64,000 nucleotides of DNA from Theocolax elegans. Taxonomy: Eukaryota > Arthropoda > Insecta > Hymenoptera > Cerocephalidae. Where the stretch lies: positions 28,921,237 through 28,985,236 of the forward strand of contig CM047430.1 of assembly GCA_026168455.1 (NCBI GenBank), given 5' to 3'. The translations under genes were made by a program, and so were the position numbers. The notes beneath the pieces were generated by a model. The model worked only from the letters and a program-made list of their open reading frames with translations, ran no database searches and was not told the DNA's origin. This document shows positions 50,621-63,367 of the stretch, piece after piece (within the stretch, counting starts at the first letter, position 1; each line of letters opens with the position of its first letter).

Positions 50621-51733
50621 AGGTGTATAACTTTTCCGGAATTTGATAATAGAATTTGATAATAGCTTTCGATCTACACGAGATACGAGATAATAACGTT
50701 TAACTTATACCCCATTAATTACTTTTTTCGTCAACGTTGGTTCATTCAACTCTTCCCTTTGCAACTTTAATGCGAAATAGTTAGAATTATTAATAAAAAG
50801 AGAGAACATTTTCTTAAACAAAAAGGAATTTAAGAAAAATATTTCAAGCAAATGTTAAAAAATTAAATACTTTATTGCACACCTATATATAATACTTTTC
50901 AAAAAATTTACTTAAATTTTTGTCAAGCAATTGAGAATATCGGAGACATTACTATACCTATATATAACCAATAAAATTCTTTTTATATACTAATACTGGG
51001 AAAAAATTGGGTAAGTTGATTTGACAAACAATAGACAAGCTGTTCTTCAAAACGCGAAATACAAAAATTAATTTTACGTTTTTTAAAATATTATTTATAT
51101 ATATACATTTATTATAGTATATTTATAAAAAAAATATTATAGAATCACAATCTATAATTTTTAATAAAATAGTATTTCGTAATCTTCTTCCCAATGAAAT
51201 GTTGCTAGCCGATTAACATGCGTCACTTGTTTTCATAATTTGAGCATCAGTCTGTGCGGCGAGAGAGAGAGAGAGAGAGTATGAATGAATGAATATATTT
51301 ATTCAGTAGTAATGGGGTTATACCCCGTGTACACTAAATGATGTTGCATAGATGCGGACGCAAATAAAAAAATAACAAAATAAAAAAGATATAATATAAA
51401 AAATAAAACATAACGCAACGCAATATAATAATAATAATAATAATAATAATAACAGCAGTAAGTAAACAACAATATAAAACAACAAAATAAAATAACAATA
51501 AATAATTAAATAAACAATGTGAGAATAAAAGTAAATACGCAACGCAGTCTAAAGATAAAAACGAAGTTTGATAAGACAGTGCATCCATTCAATCATTGCT
51601 CAGGACTAAGGCCGCAGGAAAAGAAAAGAGTTAATGACATAAATAAATAAATAGATACGGAATTAAAAAATAGATGAATAAATGCATAAATAAATGCACT
51701 TTACAAATTAATTAAAAATTAAAATTAAAAATT

Positions 51734-51775
<42 letters not shown>

Positions 51776-52760
51776 GCGCAGCTCACCCACAATGAAGAAA
51801 TAAAGGGAAATTACTATTACTATGCTAAGAAAAAATGTATTTGTAGTTAATGCATGATTCATTTGTCATAAATCTATTTTACTAAAAATACAAAAAATAC
51901 TCGTTAACAGTTGATACGCAGATATTCCTTATGAAAATGAAATTTAAAGAAATTGTCGAGAAACTACTAATTGTATATAACTGAACAATGCAAGGGCAAT
52001 GTGCTTAAATTACAATGATTAATACATAACTTAAAATACCATTCCATTAAATCATATATATACTTAGCGTATAATACAAAGTGAAGAAAAAGTCGAAAGC
52101 GTTGAAATCAAACATAAATGTAGCGGCGAAACTGGAAAAACGTGAGATAGCTTTGCATTTGAAATACTTTAATGCAGGAGAACACATAACTCAAATCGTT
52201 CCCTAAATCATGGTTTTGCCCTGCCTCGAGGCGGTGGATGTTTCAATTTCCTTGAAACGCAATCTGATGGCCCCTCCATTTCGAGAAGGAAAGAAGATGA
52301 AATGAAAAGTACAATGGAAATATAAAGGCGTGACAAAGGAACTGAGTTCACCGTTATACATGTGGCAAATAACAACTCGTTGCGAAACAAATTAAAATCT
52401 TGCCTTCACATAAATACTTTGTACAGTTTTTAAAATAACATTTTTATTTAAACAATGTCTAATTACAACATTAAATGTTACTAATTACAAACAAACAAAA
52501 CGTGTCTATAATATAATGTATAATAATTCATAATGATAATTATAAGAAAAATAATATAATTAAATAGAAATACGATTTTTCCCAGTTACTTACAGTAAAT
52601 CAAACGGTTAATATTCTTAGGAATTAGTAACGAAATGTATACGAAATAAAAATTGAACGATGTACAGTTCCACAATATTAAAAATTCTTTCGAAGTAAAT
52701 ATTTTCCGAGGGTAGGAACTTATTCATGTATTTATTGGAAGGACTAATTTATCTTCGAAG
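50621..52760. other. AT-rich stretch with several microsatellites
   Basis: Contains GA (51261-51279), TAA (51426-51452) and GA (51737-51772) runs plus AAATA-rich simple sequence between them. The hydrophobic minus-strand frames at 51318-51588 are artefacts of the AT repeats. Confidence 0.6.
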
Positions 52761-54350
52761 TAGCGTGAGCTTGATCAGCATATCTTCGAACGTGCTTGCA
52801 TTATCGCCGACTTGTTGGCCGTAGCGGGCACCCTAAACGCGTAAATATTTAAACCGCGCGATTATCACCAGCGTCTGCACTCGCTAGACACGTTTAATCT
52901 GCATTATTTACTTATTCTTTTTTTTTGCTCCATTTATTAACGCAAAGAGAGACCGTCCGGTTGTACGAACAGCGTAATTATAGAAGGCGGAGGTGAAGTA
53001 AAATAAAAGTATATAAAGTGCAACGTAGGAGCGAAAAAAAACTTTTCATTCCCGTTTTCGTGCGTCGAGGGAGAGAAGCAGCACCGGCACCGGCAGCCAT
53101 TAGCGCAGCCTTGATTACTTTTTCTCTCCTCGCGTCCGCCATCTAAATAAATAAATTATCGAGATTGTCGCTTGGTGATCTTGAGTAGGTGCCACAGGAG
53201 ACGGATAAGAGATAATGAAGGAACGGGAATGGAAAGCTTTTTATTTTTAACTGCTCCGTTTTTCCCCTCGCCTACCTCCTCCTCCTCCTCCTCTTCTCCA
53301 CCTACCCCTGACTCCATCTACTCGAATGGTTTTATGAGAGCGGAAGAACGGGGTGATAAAAATACGCGTCATTCTTCGTAACGTAAAATTAGGACTTTCT
53401 CAATTACGTTGATCATGCTAAATATTTAAGGGAGTAAGGTATACAATCTACTTAATAAGTACTCACACACACACACACACACACGTATTTATATACATAC
53501 GCATAACTTTATATTTGACAAGCTTTGGCGTTTCCGTATCTCCTTCGAACCTTATTTATTTAAAATGTAAATTCACAAATATTATAATAAGTTGCAAGAC
53601 CGAATATAGGATAAAAAGATATATATTATTAAAGTCACTAGAGATAGTCATTAATCTTGATTTTTATAACTCGAAACGTATGGACTATTAAGCAATTGAA
53701 ATTCAAAAAGAGCAAAGCCAATACTAAATCACGAGGCGTCCGAGCCGTTTGACATGGTTTTTCGCTTTCTTTTTCCTTCTTCATCCTTTCAAGCCCATTA
53801 TCACACCAGACAAAAATAAGGCGACCCCCTCGCCCTTTTCTTTCCTGTCGGTCGCTCTCCCTCCCCTTCTCCACCCCCTCCCCGTCCCCACCCTATCGTT
53901 CTCGCTCACTCCCTCTCCCCCCCCCCCGCTCTCCCACTCTCTCCCTGACTTGCTCTTGCTCTTGAACCGCCCTCGTTTTAACGAGGCAGCGGCGATCAGT
54001 GTAGACTCTTAAACACCCCGATTAGCTGGCTGTCACGAGCAGCTCACCCCCAGCCCACCTCATTCTTTTCTTTAATTCGTTTTTTTCTGCCCAGCTCCTT
54101 TTTTATCGAGCCCCAAGGTAATTAGGGTGGCATCCCTGCATTCGCCAACTTTCTCTCTCTCTCTCTCTCTCTCTCACTCTCTCACTCTCTCACTCTTTTC
54201 ACCCGCTTTTTTCTTTGTTTCTTTGGATCGTTCTTATTTTCCCTCCTTCTTTACCCTATTCGCATTTCTATTTCTTTCATTCATCTCTTAGTCACCATTT
54301 TTCATATCTTCACTCGTGTTTTCGGGTTTATTCTGATGTTTTCTTTTCGT
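52761..54350. promoter_or_regulatory. GC islands with GAGA and GCCAT motifs (PRE-like candidate)
   Basis: Between about 53085 and 53150 there are two GCCAT cores (CAGCCATTAG and CCGCCATCT) next to CTCTCC GAGA-type boxes. Further along are CTCC, CA (53464-53484), poly-C (near 53920) and CT (54152-54175) tracts. Co-occurring Pho and GAGA motifs are typical of Polycomb response elements in flies. Whether this acts as one is inference. Confidence 0.25.
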
Positions 54351-56440
54351 TTAATTGTAATTTATGATTTATTACACTCCGACTATTTTATACACTTTCA
54401 GTTCTTGTTGGGGAAACATTTTACAATGGGCCTGTTTGTCTGACTAAACTTGGTTTAACCACTTACTAAGACTTTTCCTAAAATCGATTTCTTGTTAAAT
54501 TAAACTTTCTTTTAAATATTTTTATGTATATGACTAACTCGTAAAAAAGTAACCAACTCGGTTCTTGTAACCAATCTTCGGGCACTTGTATGCAAGTTCT
54601 AAACCGGCAAGCCGCCGTACGTCACCGCAAACTGTAGTTCTGATAGTTTCTTTGTCAGGCGTCTACCCTGATAATATATAATAGATAATTTTCATTATTC
54701 GTATTTATTAATGCATATATATATATATTAAAAATATTATATTATATTATATTATATTATATTATATAATAAATAAACGCAACGAAACTATGGAAGGGGG
54801 TACGAGAAACCATGCACAACGGTGCATTTTCTAATTTGTGTTTAGTTATATATATGTAAAAGGCATGGTTTCACATAATACTAAAAATATCTTATTGGTT
54901 AAATTTTAAATTATTTACTTTTAAGAGTAAATTTATATCTAACGTCTTTATACTTTTAATTGTTACCTGTTTGCCTTTAAAAAACTATTGTGGTCATTGA
55001 ATATACAATAAAAAAATATTTATGACAAACATGTTATAAATATAAACTATTTCTGTAGAAGTGATACATTTTGATTTATTGTAAAAATGCATATTTTTTA
55101 ATGCATCTATCATTTTCTTTTCATTATTTTTATGTGTTGAACCTTTATAATACCTTTTTAATCATAATGCTGTAGGAAAAAGATTTGTAATTTTCAGACG
55201 AAGGTTTTACCCAAATACATTGAGTATGTAGAAATATTATTTACCGTGATAATATGCATAAATCGATTTTACGGTATTGTTATCGTTCTTTTCGATTCCA
55301 GAATGAAAGTGTTGAATTTCAAACGAGTGTGAGTTTTATCGCTCGAGCGAAGCAAGGGTGATACTGGCACTATCGACACCTTAGTTTCGGTTTTGGCAAC
55401 GCCTTGACCTCTCCTATCGTTTCGGAAAAACGTCTAGACTATAATTTTTTCAATGATAAACAATAAAAGCAGTATTCTAATTCAATATTTTGATCTACTT
55501 TCAAAAGCACATTAATTTCAAAACATGTGTATAAATTCAAGATTTCAATAGAGTAATGTTTTCAGATCGTTTAAAAAAGTATTGATTTTGAGAAATTAAA
55601 TGAAAAATATTGATTTTATATGAGTTCCGAGTTGTTCTTTTTTTTAAATCCGAATTCCACCCTTTGTTTACAGAAACGCCTAATCAACAGATCATAGTGA
55701 TAAGAGACGTTTCTATGAGAGCTAACAGTCGAGGTGGAAGGGCCCCAACTAAGATATCACCATTAAAATGTACCTAGTGCAGCACTATGCACCGACTAAC
55801 ACCTCTTGATCAACCATAACGTTATTTAAGATGGTCAAGGTTTTATTGATACCTTGGCAATCTCCCGCAATCTTCACCCGATAACGTATCGAGACTTTGA
55901 GTGATCTGCCCTTTCCTCGCATAACTCACATAACTAACTATTTGATACAATTACTTTATAAATATTCACAAAACGCTTTAAATGAATCCAAATATTACGT
56001 CCCGCAAGGAGTATTTGACATCGAACACTAATTTTAATACATTTAATTACATAACTTTGGTTACAACGAATCAATCAAATTTTCCAAAAATGTTTATATT
56101 TGTACTCATCATAACTTTATACTTAAAAAGTTAGTGAAAAGTCTAGCTACCTGGACATACCATTTCAAAAATTAAAGTCATGGATTATATTTACAAAACT
56201 CTTTTTCATAGATTTTATCCATTCGTAAAACATTTATATTTATATTAAACTTTGTCGAACTTATAAAGATTGTATGTATTGGTTGTCAAAGAAATGCAAT
56301 ATCAATACTATTTGTAAAGTATAAAGTTATAAGAATTATTTCTTATTATAATTATTTAATAGGTAAAATAATATTTAGTCGAATAAGATATTGTTTATTT
56401 GTTACCGTATCCACCTATCAAGTTAATGTTCAAGTTGTTT
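54351..56440. other. AT-rich stretch with a pentanucleotide repeat
   Basis: An ATTAT repeat lies at 54733-54769. Two GC-richer patches occur at about 55290-55430 and 55670-55900, the latter with a GTGCAGCACTATGCAC imperfect palindrome. No gene is seen. Confidence 0.5.
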
Positions 56441-57112
56441 ATCTAATTTATATGACGAAAATATGTTGGGAGTAAAAGGCAACCGACGCGGCACACAAGA
56501 GGCTCATAAAGAATTCCCGAAAAAAAGTTATACGCGATACCTTCGTCATTGCGAATTCGCGTAGAACACGCGAGTTTTCGCGTATGTGGTGGGGCGTACC
56601 ATCCAGTCTGTGCGATCTCGGCGAGATCTCGAAAATCAGGCTCTCTCGCGCCCGTACATACGGTAAACAATACACGTTGTAGGGAAGCCGTGTCCATGCA
56701 TAATTCAAAGAGTCGCAGAGCCGTCGGTGGTGCCGGGGAGTCGCGGAACCAACAAGCGAATTTTCTCTTCCGCTCGTACCTCGGCTAGCTATCCGGTAAA
56801 TACGTAATCAGTCCTCGGTATGAGCTTCTCTTTCCTTGTTCGCCTTGTCTCTGGGATCCTCTCTATATACTCTTGTTTTCTATTCGAATGTTACGGCCTT
56901 TTCGGACCCACGTTCACGGTTTCACTGACTGGTATACATCGGCCTCGTCCTTGCATTTTTTAACCTTATCGTTCGTGAAAATTCCTGCTTCCCCAATTGA
57001 CTTGCACCACTGCGCTTATCTTTATTGAGGTACCAATAGTCTTTTATCCATTTTATGATATTGCGAATTGATGCAGTTAATTATTCTACTACAATAATGC
57101 TTATTTATTTTT
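56441..57112. other. GC/CpG island, non-coding
   Basis: CpG-rich block (about 56460-56990) with opposing 79-86 codon frames and no recognisable domain. Confidence 0.3.
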
Positions 57113-57237
57113 AGTATTATTATTATTTTAACGTTGCTCTTTTTTTGCTCTTAGATTAATGTTAATCAGCGACGGAGTCTTTGTTAAGAAAGCACTTGTT
57201 GAAAATACATTACCCATGTGGTGCTTGTATCGAATCG
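57113..57237 (-). mobile_element. SINE body, second copy (minus strand)
   Basis: The reverse complement matches the body of the SINE at 5255-5480: ATACAAGCACC, then AATGTATTTTCAACAAGTGC, CTCCGTCGCTGATTA and a CGTTAAAATAATAATAAT tail. It lacks the tRNA-like head, as expected for a 5'-truncated insertion. A 12-13 nt length difference separates the two copies. Confidence 0.75.
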
Positions 57238-58340
57238 GCAAGTTCATCACTCGACTTTTATTAATTAATTATTATGAACTAACGCAAATTTTTAATTTTA
57301 GATCGTAATATTCAAATTAAAGAAAATCACCGTACTATATAGTTATAAGAAGTTAAAATTATCATCTATATTTATCACGATACAATATTTCGAATATTTT
57401 AAATAAAATTTGGTATAACAATTATTTTGATTAGTGGTGGTATATTATGAAAGGAGGAATACTGAAAAATCCAAATGGAAAATAAGATATTGGATGTAAT
57501 AAACAATACTTTGGTTATTGAAAAGAATACCACGGAGAAAAGCCGACCATCCGAGCGATATTTTTCCAAGGGAATAGCTCGGCGTTGCAGTGCTCCCTCG
57601 GCAATATGGCGTCGAGAAGATTCGCAAGCGAAAGAGAGAGAGAGAGAGAGAGTCGAATAGTGGGGGTGGTTGACGGGGAGAAGAGGAGAAGGACGGTCGC
57701 AGCGGGTATCAGTATGCGAGGTACGATTTGGCCACATCTCGCGCTCATCCCTCGACTTATTGCGGCTTAGTCTCACCTCCTCCAGTCTCCACCTTTTCTC
57801 ACACTCTCACCAGGGCACGTGTGCCGAGGAGGAAGGGGCCCGACGTACGGCTAAAGCCTCTAAATTGTTTCCATCATAAGTCCGGATACTTGGAAGCCGA
57901 GTGAGAGGGAAGCGGCGCATATACCTTCGGATAAGGTGGCGTTGTAGCCCACCTTCGCGAAAGGTAAGGGCTTGAAATACGTTGGTATCTCTCGGGCTAT
58001 TTAAGCCCCCCACCCCTTCCTCCACTGCCACCCTCTCACTCTCTCTCTCTCTCTCTCTCTCTCTTTCCTTCGACCCGATGATAACATTGGGAGAGAAAGA
58101 GAGGTTCCTTCGGTGCCCTCCTGCCTGCCTGCCTGCCTGACTGCTGGAGGAAAGCTCATTTTCTGGAGATACGTCGGTCGTATATGCGCGGGAAGAGGAT
58201 GCACTACGGGATGAGTAACGGTCTGGGCTCCGAGGATTAGCCCGATCGACGACGATCGATTGAATTTTCCACGGATATTGGGATTGATTGTTCGCGCTCC
58301 TTAGATAATGGCTTCTATCGACCCCTTCGCCGCTCCTCGA
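57238..58340. other. GC island with GA and CT tracts
   Basis: AT-rich to about 57560, then CpG-rich with a GA run (57633-57652), a CT run (58039-58065) and a TGCC repeat (about 58120-58139). Overlapping frames (up to 125 codons) are unrecognised. Confidence 0.35.
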
Positions 58341-59560
58341 TTGAATTATTTTTAAACCTTTTTTTACCTATCCTTAATTTAGTACAAATTCTTATCAACT
58401 CCACAGAGAATGCCTTTACTACAATATATTATCGATGTATTAGTTTCTCTCTTGTACTAATGTTTAATACCTTCTAAACTACGTTTTGATTCAAATTTTC
58501 GAGTTTTTCGCATTTACGGGGCGATAAGTATGAACTATTATCATCAGTAAAATTGTAAATCTGGTCTTCATAAAATACGAAAATATAATATTTCATCTGA
58601 AAAATGGTAGCATTCCCAAACTAAATATTTACCAAAACTTGATTTTATCTATTTCAATTTTATGTTAAACATATTTGCTAAGAATAGCAATATGTTTCTC
58701 TGTAAATACTTTTTAATATGTATAATAGATGAATACAACAATTATTTTTCACTATTAATAATTACATTCAAATTTTTAATTTTGCTTACTGGGTGAAAGT
58801 TATTGAGTATATATTTTATTTATTCTATATGCAATCTCGAAATACGAACGAAAAAGAAACAATGCAAAATATCTAACTTTATAAAACTCCGGGTAACCTT
58901 ATCCCTAATTGACATGTATTTTTTTCACTTTTCTACATTTTGGTATATCTTAATATTAAAATGATGAACGTTTAAAAAATATATTTTGTTACTTTTACAA
59001 TACTTACCTAATAATATTAAATAAAAACTACATTTTCTAGAAATATTATAGTGCACTTTCCATTAAATAATTAATTAGTATATTTTCCATTTTTTATATT
59101 TAATTTTTTTATAATAATTATCTTTTGCAGGTATTCTTAGGTTTATTTAATGACATGCATAAAACAACATATAGTTAAAACTAAAACACACACAGTGAAG
59201 GGCAAGAGTACTTGAATACCAACGTACTTTATCGAGAAAAATAAAAATTAATAGTGAAACCCATGCTATACCATGTAACTGAGAAATCAGAATTTTGAAT
59301 CTTGATAGGAAAGTTTGAGACATGAGTTTTCATTTCCTGCTATGAAGGCAACCATTGCCGAAACTGCATCTACAATTGCATTAGTTGTTTGTAAAGTTAA
59401 CTGTAAATGAAATACGTAGCTTCGTTTCTCAATAGAATAGTTGTTGATAGAAATTGTGCAATATTAAATAAACTGTACGTAATATTAAGATTGAAATAGA
59501 ACGATTTAAAAAAGTAAGAACCGGTGAAAGAGAAAAGCAGTACAAAAATGAGGAAGAAGA
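58341..59560. other. AT-rich non-coding stretch
   Basis: Nothing recognised. Confidence 0.6.
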
Positions 59561-60087
59561 AACATCCGGATGGATAACCTAAACTCTCGAGTAAGACCAA
59601 GAGCTCCTAGGGGTTCCCGAGATCTCGCTCGTTGTAATCAAACTTGTCGCCGAGCGAAAGTTAGTCGGCCACAGTTAGTCCGCACTTGCGCCAGCGACGC
59701 CCGCGGACTCTTCTTCGTCGCTCGGCGGGGTAAGCCCGGGATTTATGGTAGCGTCGCGACGTCCGTCTTCACTCGCCGTGACGCCCTTCCTACGAGGGAA
59801 AAGTCCGCGAGCCGAGCCACCGGCCACGAAACCGCATCGTCTGAGTGCAAACCCCGTTCTACGCCCTCCTATCCCCCCCCCTCCCCCTCCCCCTCCCCAT
59901 ACCCAAGTGTTCCCTCCTTCTTGTGAGCCATTAGGGTGCCACCGAACCTCGCAACTCCAAAATTTAGGATGTTTGCCCGTTCGCGCTCTCTCGGTTTTTA
60001 TCGCTTTTTAAGTATTTTCTCCCCGTGGGAGACCGAGTCTTTCCACCATTCTTTCCTTTTCCGTGTTATACTCCTCCACCTCCTTCT

Positions 60088-60118
<31 letters not shown>

Positions 60119-60190
60119 TCCTCGACTCAAAGAAAATGCAACCAAACATTCACAGCCTCGTAATTTCGTGTCTTTTGATTGGCGGAAAAT
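59561..60190. other. GC/CpG island with TTC repeat
   Basis: CpG-rich block followed by C-rich and TTC (60083-60110) simple repeats. The 118-codon frame 59570-59926 ends in proline/serine simple sequence and is not recognised. Confidence 0.3.
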
Positions 60191-61388
60191 TTTTGTTTCA
60201 GGCTTTCTTTCAACCTTCATTTTTTATGATTTTAGAACAGTTTTATTAGATCTACTCGACAATAACTATGAATAGCGCTATTCAAAATGGGACATTTATT
60301 TTAAATCGATAAAAATAAGTTTATAACTTGCAGTAGAATTTTTTAATATTTAAAATATATAGTTATAGTTAGAAACTTTTCTTCTTTATTGATATTATAC
60401 CATATAAAATACAAAAAATGATAAATATAACTATTTTATCACTTTGCCCAAAAGTATCAATTTTTATAATTTTTATTCGTGGTGATTATTTGTCAATACC
60501 TGCAAAGAATTTTACTCGATAAGTATATTAATACGTACAATCAAGCTGAGCTGAGTCAGTCATTTAATTGACTTACGATATCTGTTTAATTAATATTTTC
60601 TTTATATATAAAAAATGGTGTTTTTTCAGCTAATTAATATAAAATAATATAAAATATAATTACCTATAAAAAATTCATTATTAATGGTATTTAGAAAAAA
60701 TAATATTAAAATAATTAATTATTGTGTATTGAAATTGTAAATATACATATACATACAACCAACTGTTCCAACAACACGTGCATTCATGTATGCAGCATAT
60801 TTTATTAAAATCAATATTACTTACAAATTAAGTATCTCGTTCTAATAAATATTACATTATTCTATAAAATTTTATGTAAATTGACATATTATGTTTAAAC
60901 AAACTAACAGACATAGCAAATATGTATACTAATACATAGTAAAAATTATTATAATACAAATAAATATAATTTTTGATAAATAGAACGTTTTATATGCAAG
61001 TAATTTCCTAATTTCTGGATAATAAAATTTTTTCCGCAAAATAAAATTTTTGTGGACTTAGATCTGCAAAAACGCATGTTGCATCCCCATATGAGGCCGC
61101 AAAAGCGAATTTTGCGGCTATGATACCAAAAAATATATACTTCGTCAAAATAAATATAATGTATAGTTATTTTAATGTATGTTTGCAAAATTGTAATCTG
61201 ACATATGTCACGAAATAATTTATTGCACTTGCACGAAAAACAGTACTAATTTTATTTTCACAAACTATCCTTATTAAAATAAAGTATGTACATAAAAAGA
61301 AAAGTTATAATCTTGTTAATAAATAGATCATACTTATTTTATAATTTTACCTGCACTTGAGGATTTAGAAATCTGAGGACTGATTGTA
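60191..61388. other. AT-rich stretch upstream of the protease gene
   Basis: No gene. A short hairpin GCCGCAAAA/TTTTGCGGC lies at 61096-61118. TTTTATAATTTT at about 61336 could be a TATA-like element some 50 bp before the first ATG; low confidence. Confidence 0.4.
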
Positions 61389-61401
61389 ATGAAGATAATG
61401 T

Positions 61402-63367
61402 ATGCAGTATTCATCATCGGTTTTTCCGATTATTTTTAGCATTAGTAATGGTGAGTATATTACTTATATAATAAGTATTGTTACATTTTATATCTTCAAA
61501 AACAATTAAACGTACTACCTGCAAGAATTAATTATAAGAATCATAATTGAGCGCTTTGGAAAAAAAGTTTGTTTACGTTTGCTATATTAGAAAAATTGAA
61601 TTTTGTAAGAAAAGTAGGAATTGAACATTTTTGTAATATTTTGTAATATTACAATTTATAATATTATATTTTGTAATTTATCAAAATTTGATGAAATTCC
61701 ATCGAGTAATAACGAAAAATAAAGTATAACTGTGATTCACAATCTGCAGGTTATATTAAATGAAAATCACAGTTTAACGCTATTTCTCGTTATTACTCAA
61801 CGAATTTACACCAAAATTTGACAGGTTACTTGTACTATACATATAATATACTATACAAAACTTCGCTCTGGTGCTAAAATTCCTCAAAAACTTTTTCATT
61901 TATTGACAAAAATTAGAAACTATCATTTCTATACGTCGGTAAAAACGATATCTTGTATATTTCTCCATTCACAGGTTTTGTATTTTTTTCATTACGACAT
62001 GATTAGCAAATTTTATCATTTGCTTTGTGAACAACGGATATTACCACTTTACTAGATTTATAAGCAGTGATCGTATAGAACTTCTAGTAGTTCAAATATC
62101 TAGATCGATAAAACAGTTTTTAATCGTAAATAATGACTTTTATAAGTATTTGATCAGTTAAAGGTTTGGAATCGGAGAGTATCATCGGAGGCAATACGGT
62201 GGACGATCATAAGTTCGATTACCAAGTATCTTTGCAATATAAAGATGAACACATCTGTGGTGGTAGTGTAATCGCCGAAGAATACGTACTTACAGCTGCT
62301 CATTGTCTAATAAACGATCAGGAAGAGTTTAAAGACACCAGATTTACAGTTGTTGCGGGTACGACAGAGGCAACTGATCGAAAGAAAAAAATTGATGTAT
62401 TAAAAATGTATGTGCCCAAAGTATTTCATCGGGTAAACAAGACTAATCCTTTTCATCGAGCTACTGGCGATATAGCTGTTCTCAAGGTAAGTCTATTCGT
62501 TATATGAAACAAATGAATAATTTACTTCACAAATTAAATTTCACAAATAATAATATATAATTTACATAGTTAGAACGTGGATTAGAACTCACAAAGAAAC
62601 CTAAACTGAGCATATTAAATCTACCCAAAAATGTAAATGCATCATACGCGAATGAAGCAGCTGTAATCTCTGGATTTGGATGGACTTGGATTAATTATAA
62701 ATTTGATCAGTTGAAATATCGAATATTACACAGAAATGGTGGTTCGGATAATAAATTGAGATCCGCCGAAGTCAAAGTTATTACAAACCGTGAATGTCAA
62801 AAAACTTATTTGGCACCAATTCGAGACAGTAACATTTGTGCTAAGGTGAAACAACGGTCTCGCAACAAATCTGAAGGGGTGTGCACAGTACGTAACAAAC
62901 CCTATTGCCAAATATAGTAAATTTAATTATTATACTTATTTAACTATTTAACTTATTATAATTTCATCTCAATATATTATGCGCTAGTTAATAATATTAA
63001 TAATATTGAAAATAATAATAATAGTAATAATAATAATATTAATAATAATATTAATAATAATAATAATAATAATAATGATAATTACGTGCAATTGAAACTA
63101 AAATGTCTTAATTTAAATAATTAGGGTGACAGTGGTGGCGCTCTCGTTCTTAAAGATACCAAAATTGTTATTGGTGTAGTTTCCGAAACAGCAGCATCAT
63201 GCGAAGAAAATATAACCGCTGGTATTTATACGAGAGTCTCGTCTTTCGTCGACTTTATCCAAGATGCTTTGCAAGATAAACCAAATTCTAACACGCGAGT
63301 TGGTACGTGGAAGTGGAAAAAAGTTTTTCTTGGCTTGATATGGAAACAGTATTTGGAAGAGAGCTAG
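61402..63367 (+). CDS. Secreted S1-family serine protease (chymotrypsin-like), 4 exons
   Basis: Coding exons 61402-61450, 62164-62486, 62570-62887 and 63125-63367 join in frame through GT-AG introns (713, 83 and 237 nt) into 310 residues. A short hydrophobic leader (about 7-15) precedes the mature end IIGG (23-26). The triad is complete: His63 (TAAHC), Asp119 (GDIAVL) and Ser233 (GDSGG). Cys pairs 48/64, 200/214 and 229/256 match the three core disulfides. Gly227 sits at the chymotrypsin-189 pocket position, so trypsin-like Arg/Lys cleavage is unlikely and chymotrypsin- or elastase-like specificity is inferred. The trypsin SWG stretch is SET. The residue before IIGG is serine, so activation by a trypsin-like enzyme is not expected. 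A ~30-residue basic, Trp-rich tail (TWKWKK, LIWKQY) extends past the usual end. An alternative acceptor at 62158 adds two residues in frame. ATG 61389 is in another frame. Confidence 0.85.
61681..61821. repeat. Inverted repeat in protease intron 1
   Basis: Arms 61681-61737 and 61765-61821 are imperfect reverse complements sharing GAGTAATAACGA and AACTGTGATT blocks, with a 27-nt loop containing CTGCAG. It is probably the core of a small foldback/MITE. Its outer limits are unclear because the flanks are AT-rich. Confidence 0.7.
62989..63080. repeat. (AAT)n repeat in protease intron 3
   Basis: Imperfect AAT/ATT trinucleotide array occupying much of intron 3 just before the last exon. Confidence 0.9.

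Noticed and set aside
51318..51588. Leu/Ile-rich minus-strand frames resembling a membrane protein
   Set aside because: Translation of a TAA microsatellite and AT-rich simple sequence.
37078..53201. Shared 16-mer AGTAGGTGCCACAGGA at two distant places
   Set aside because: Flanks do not match. One shared 16-mer is about what chance allows in a window this long.
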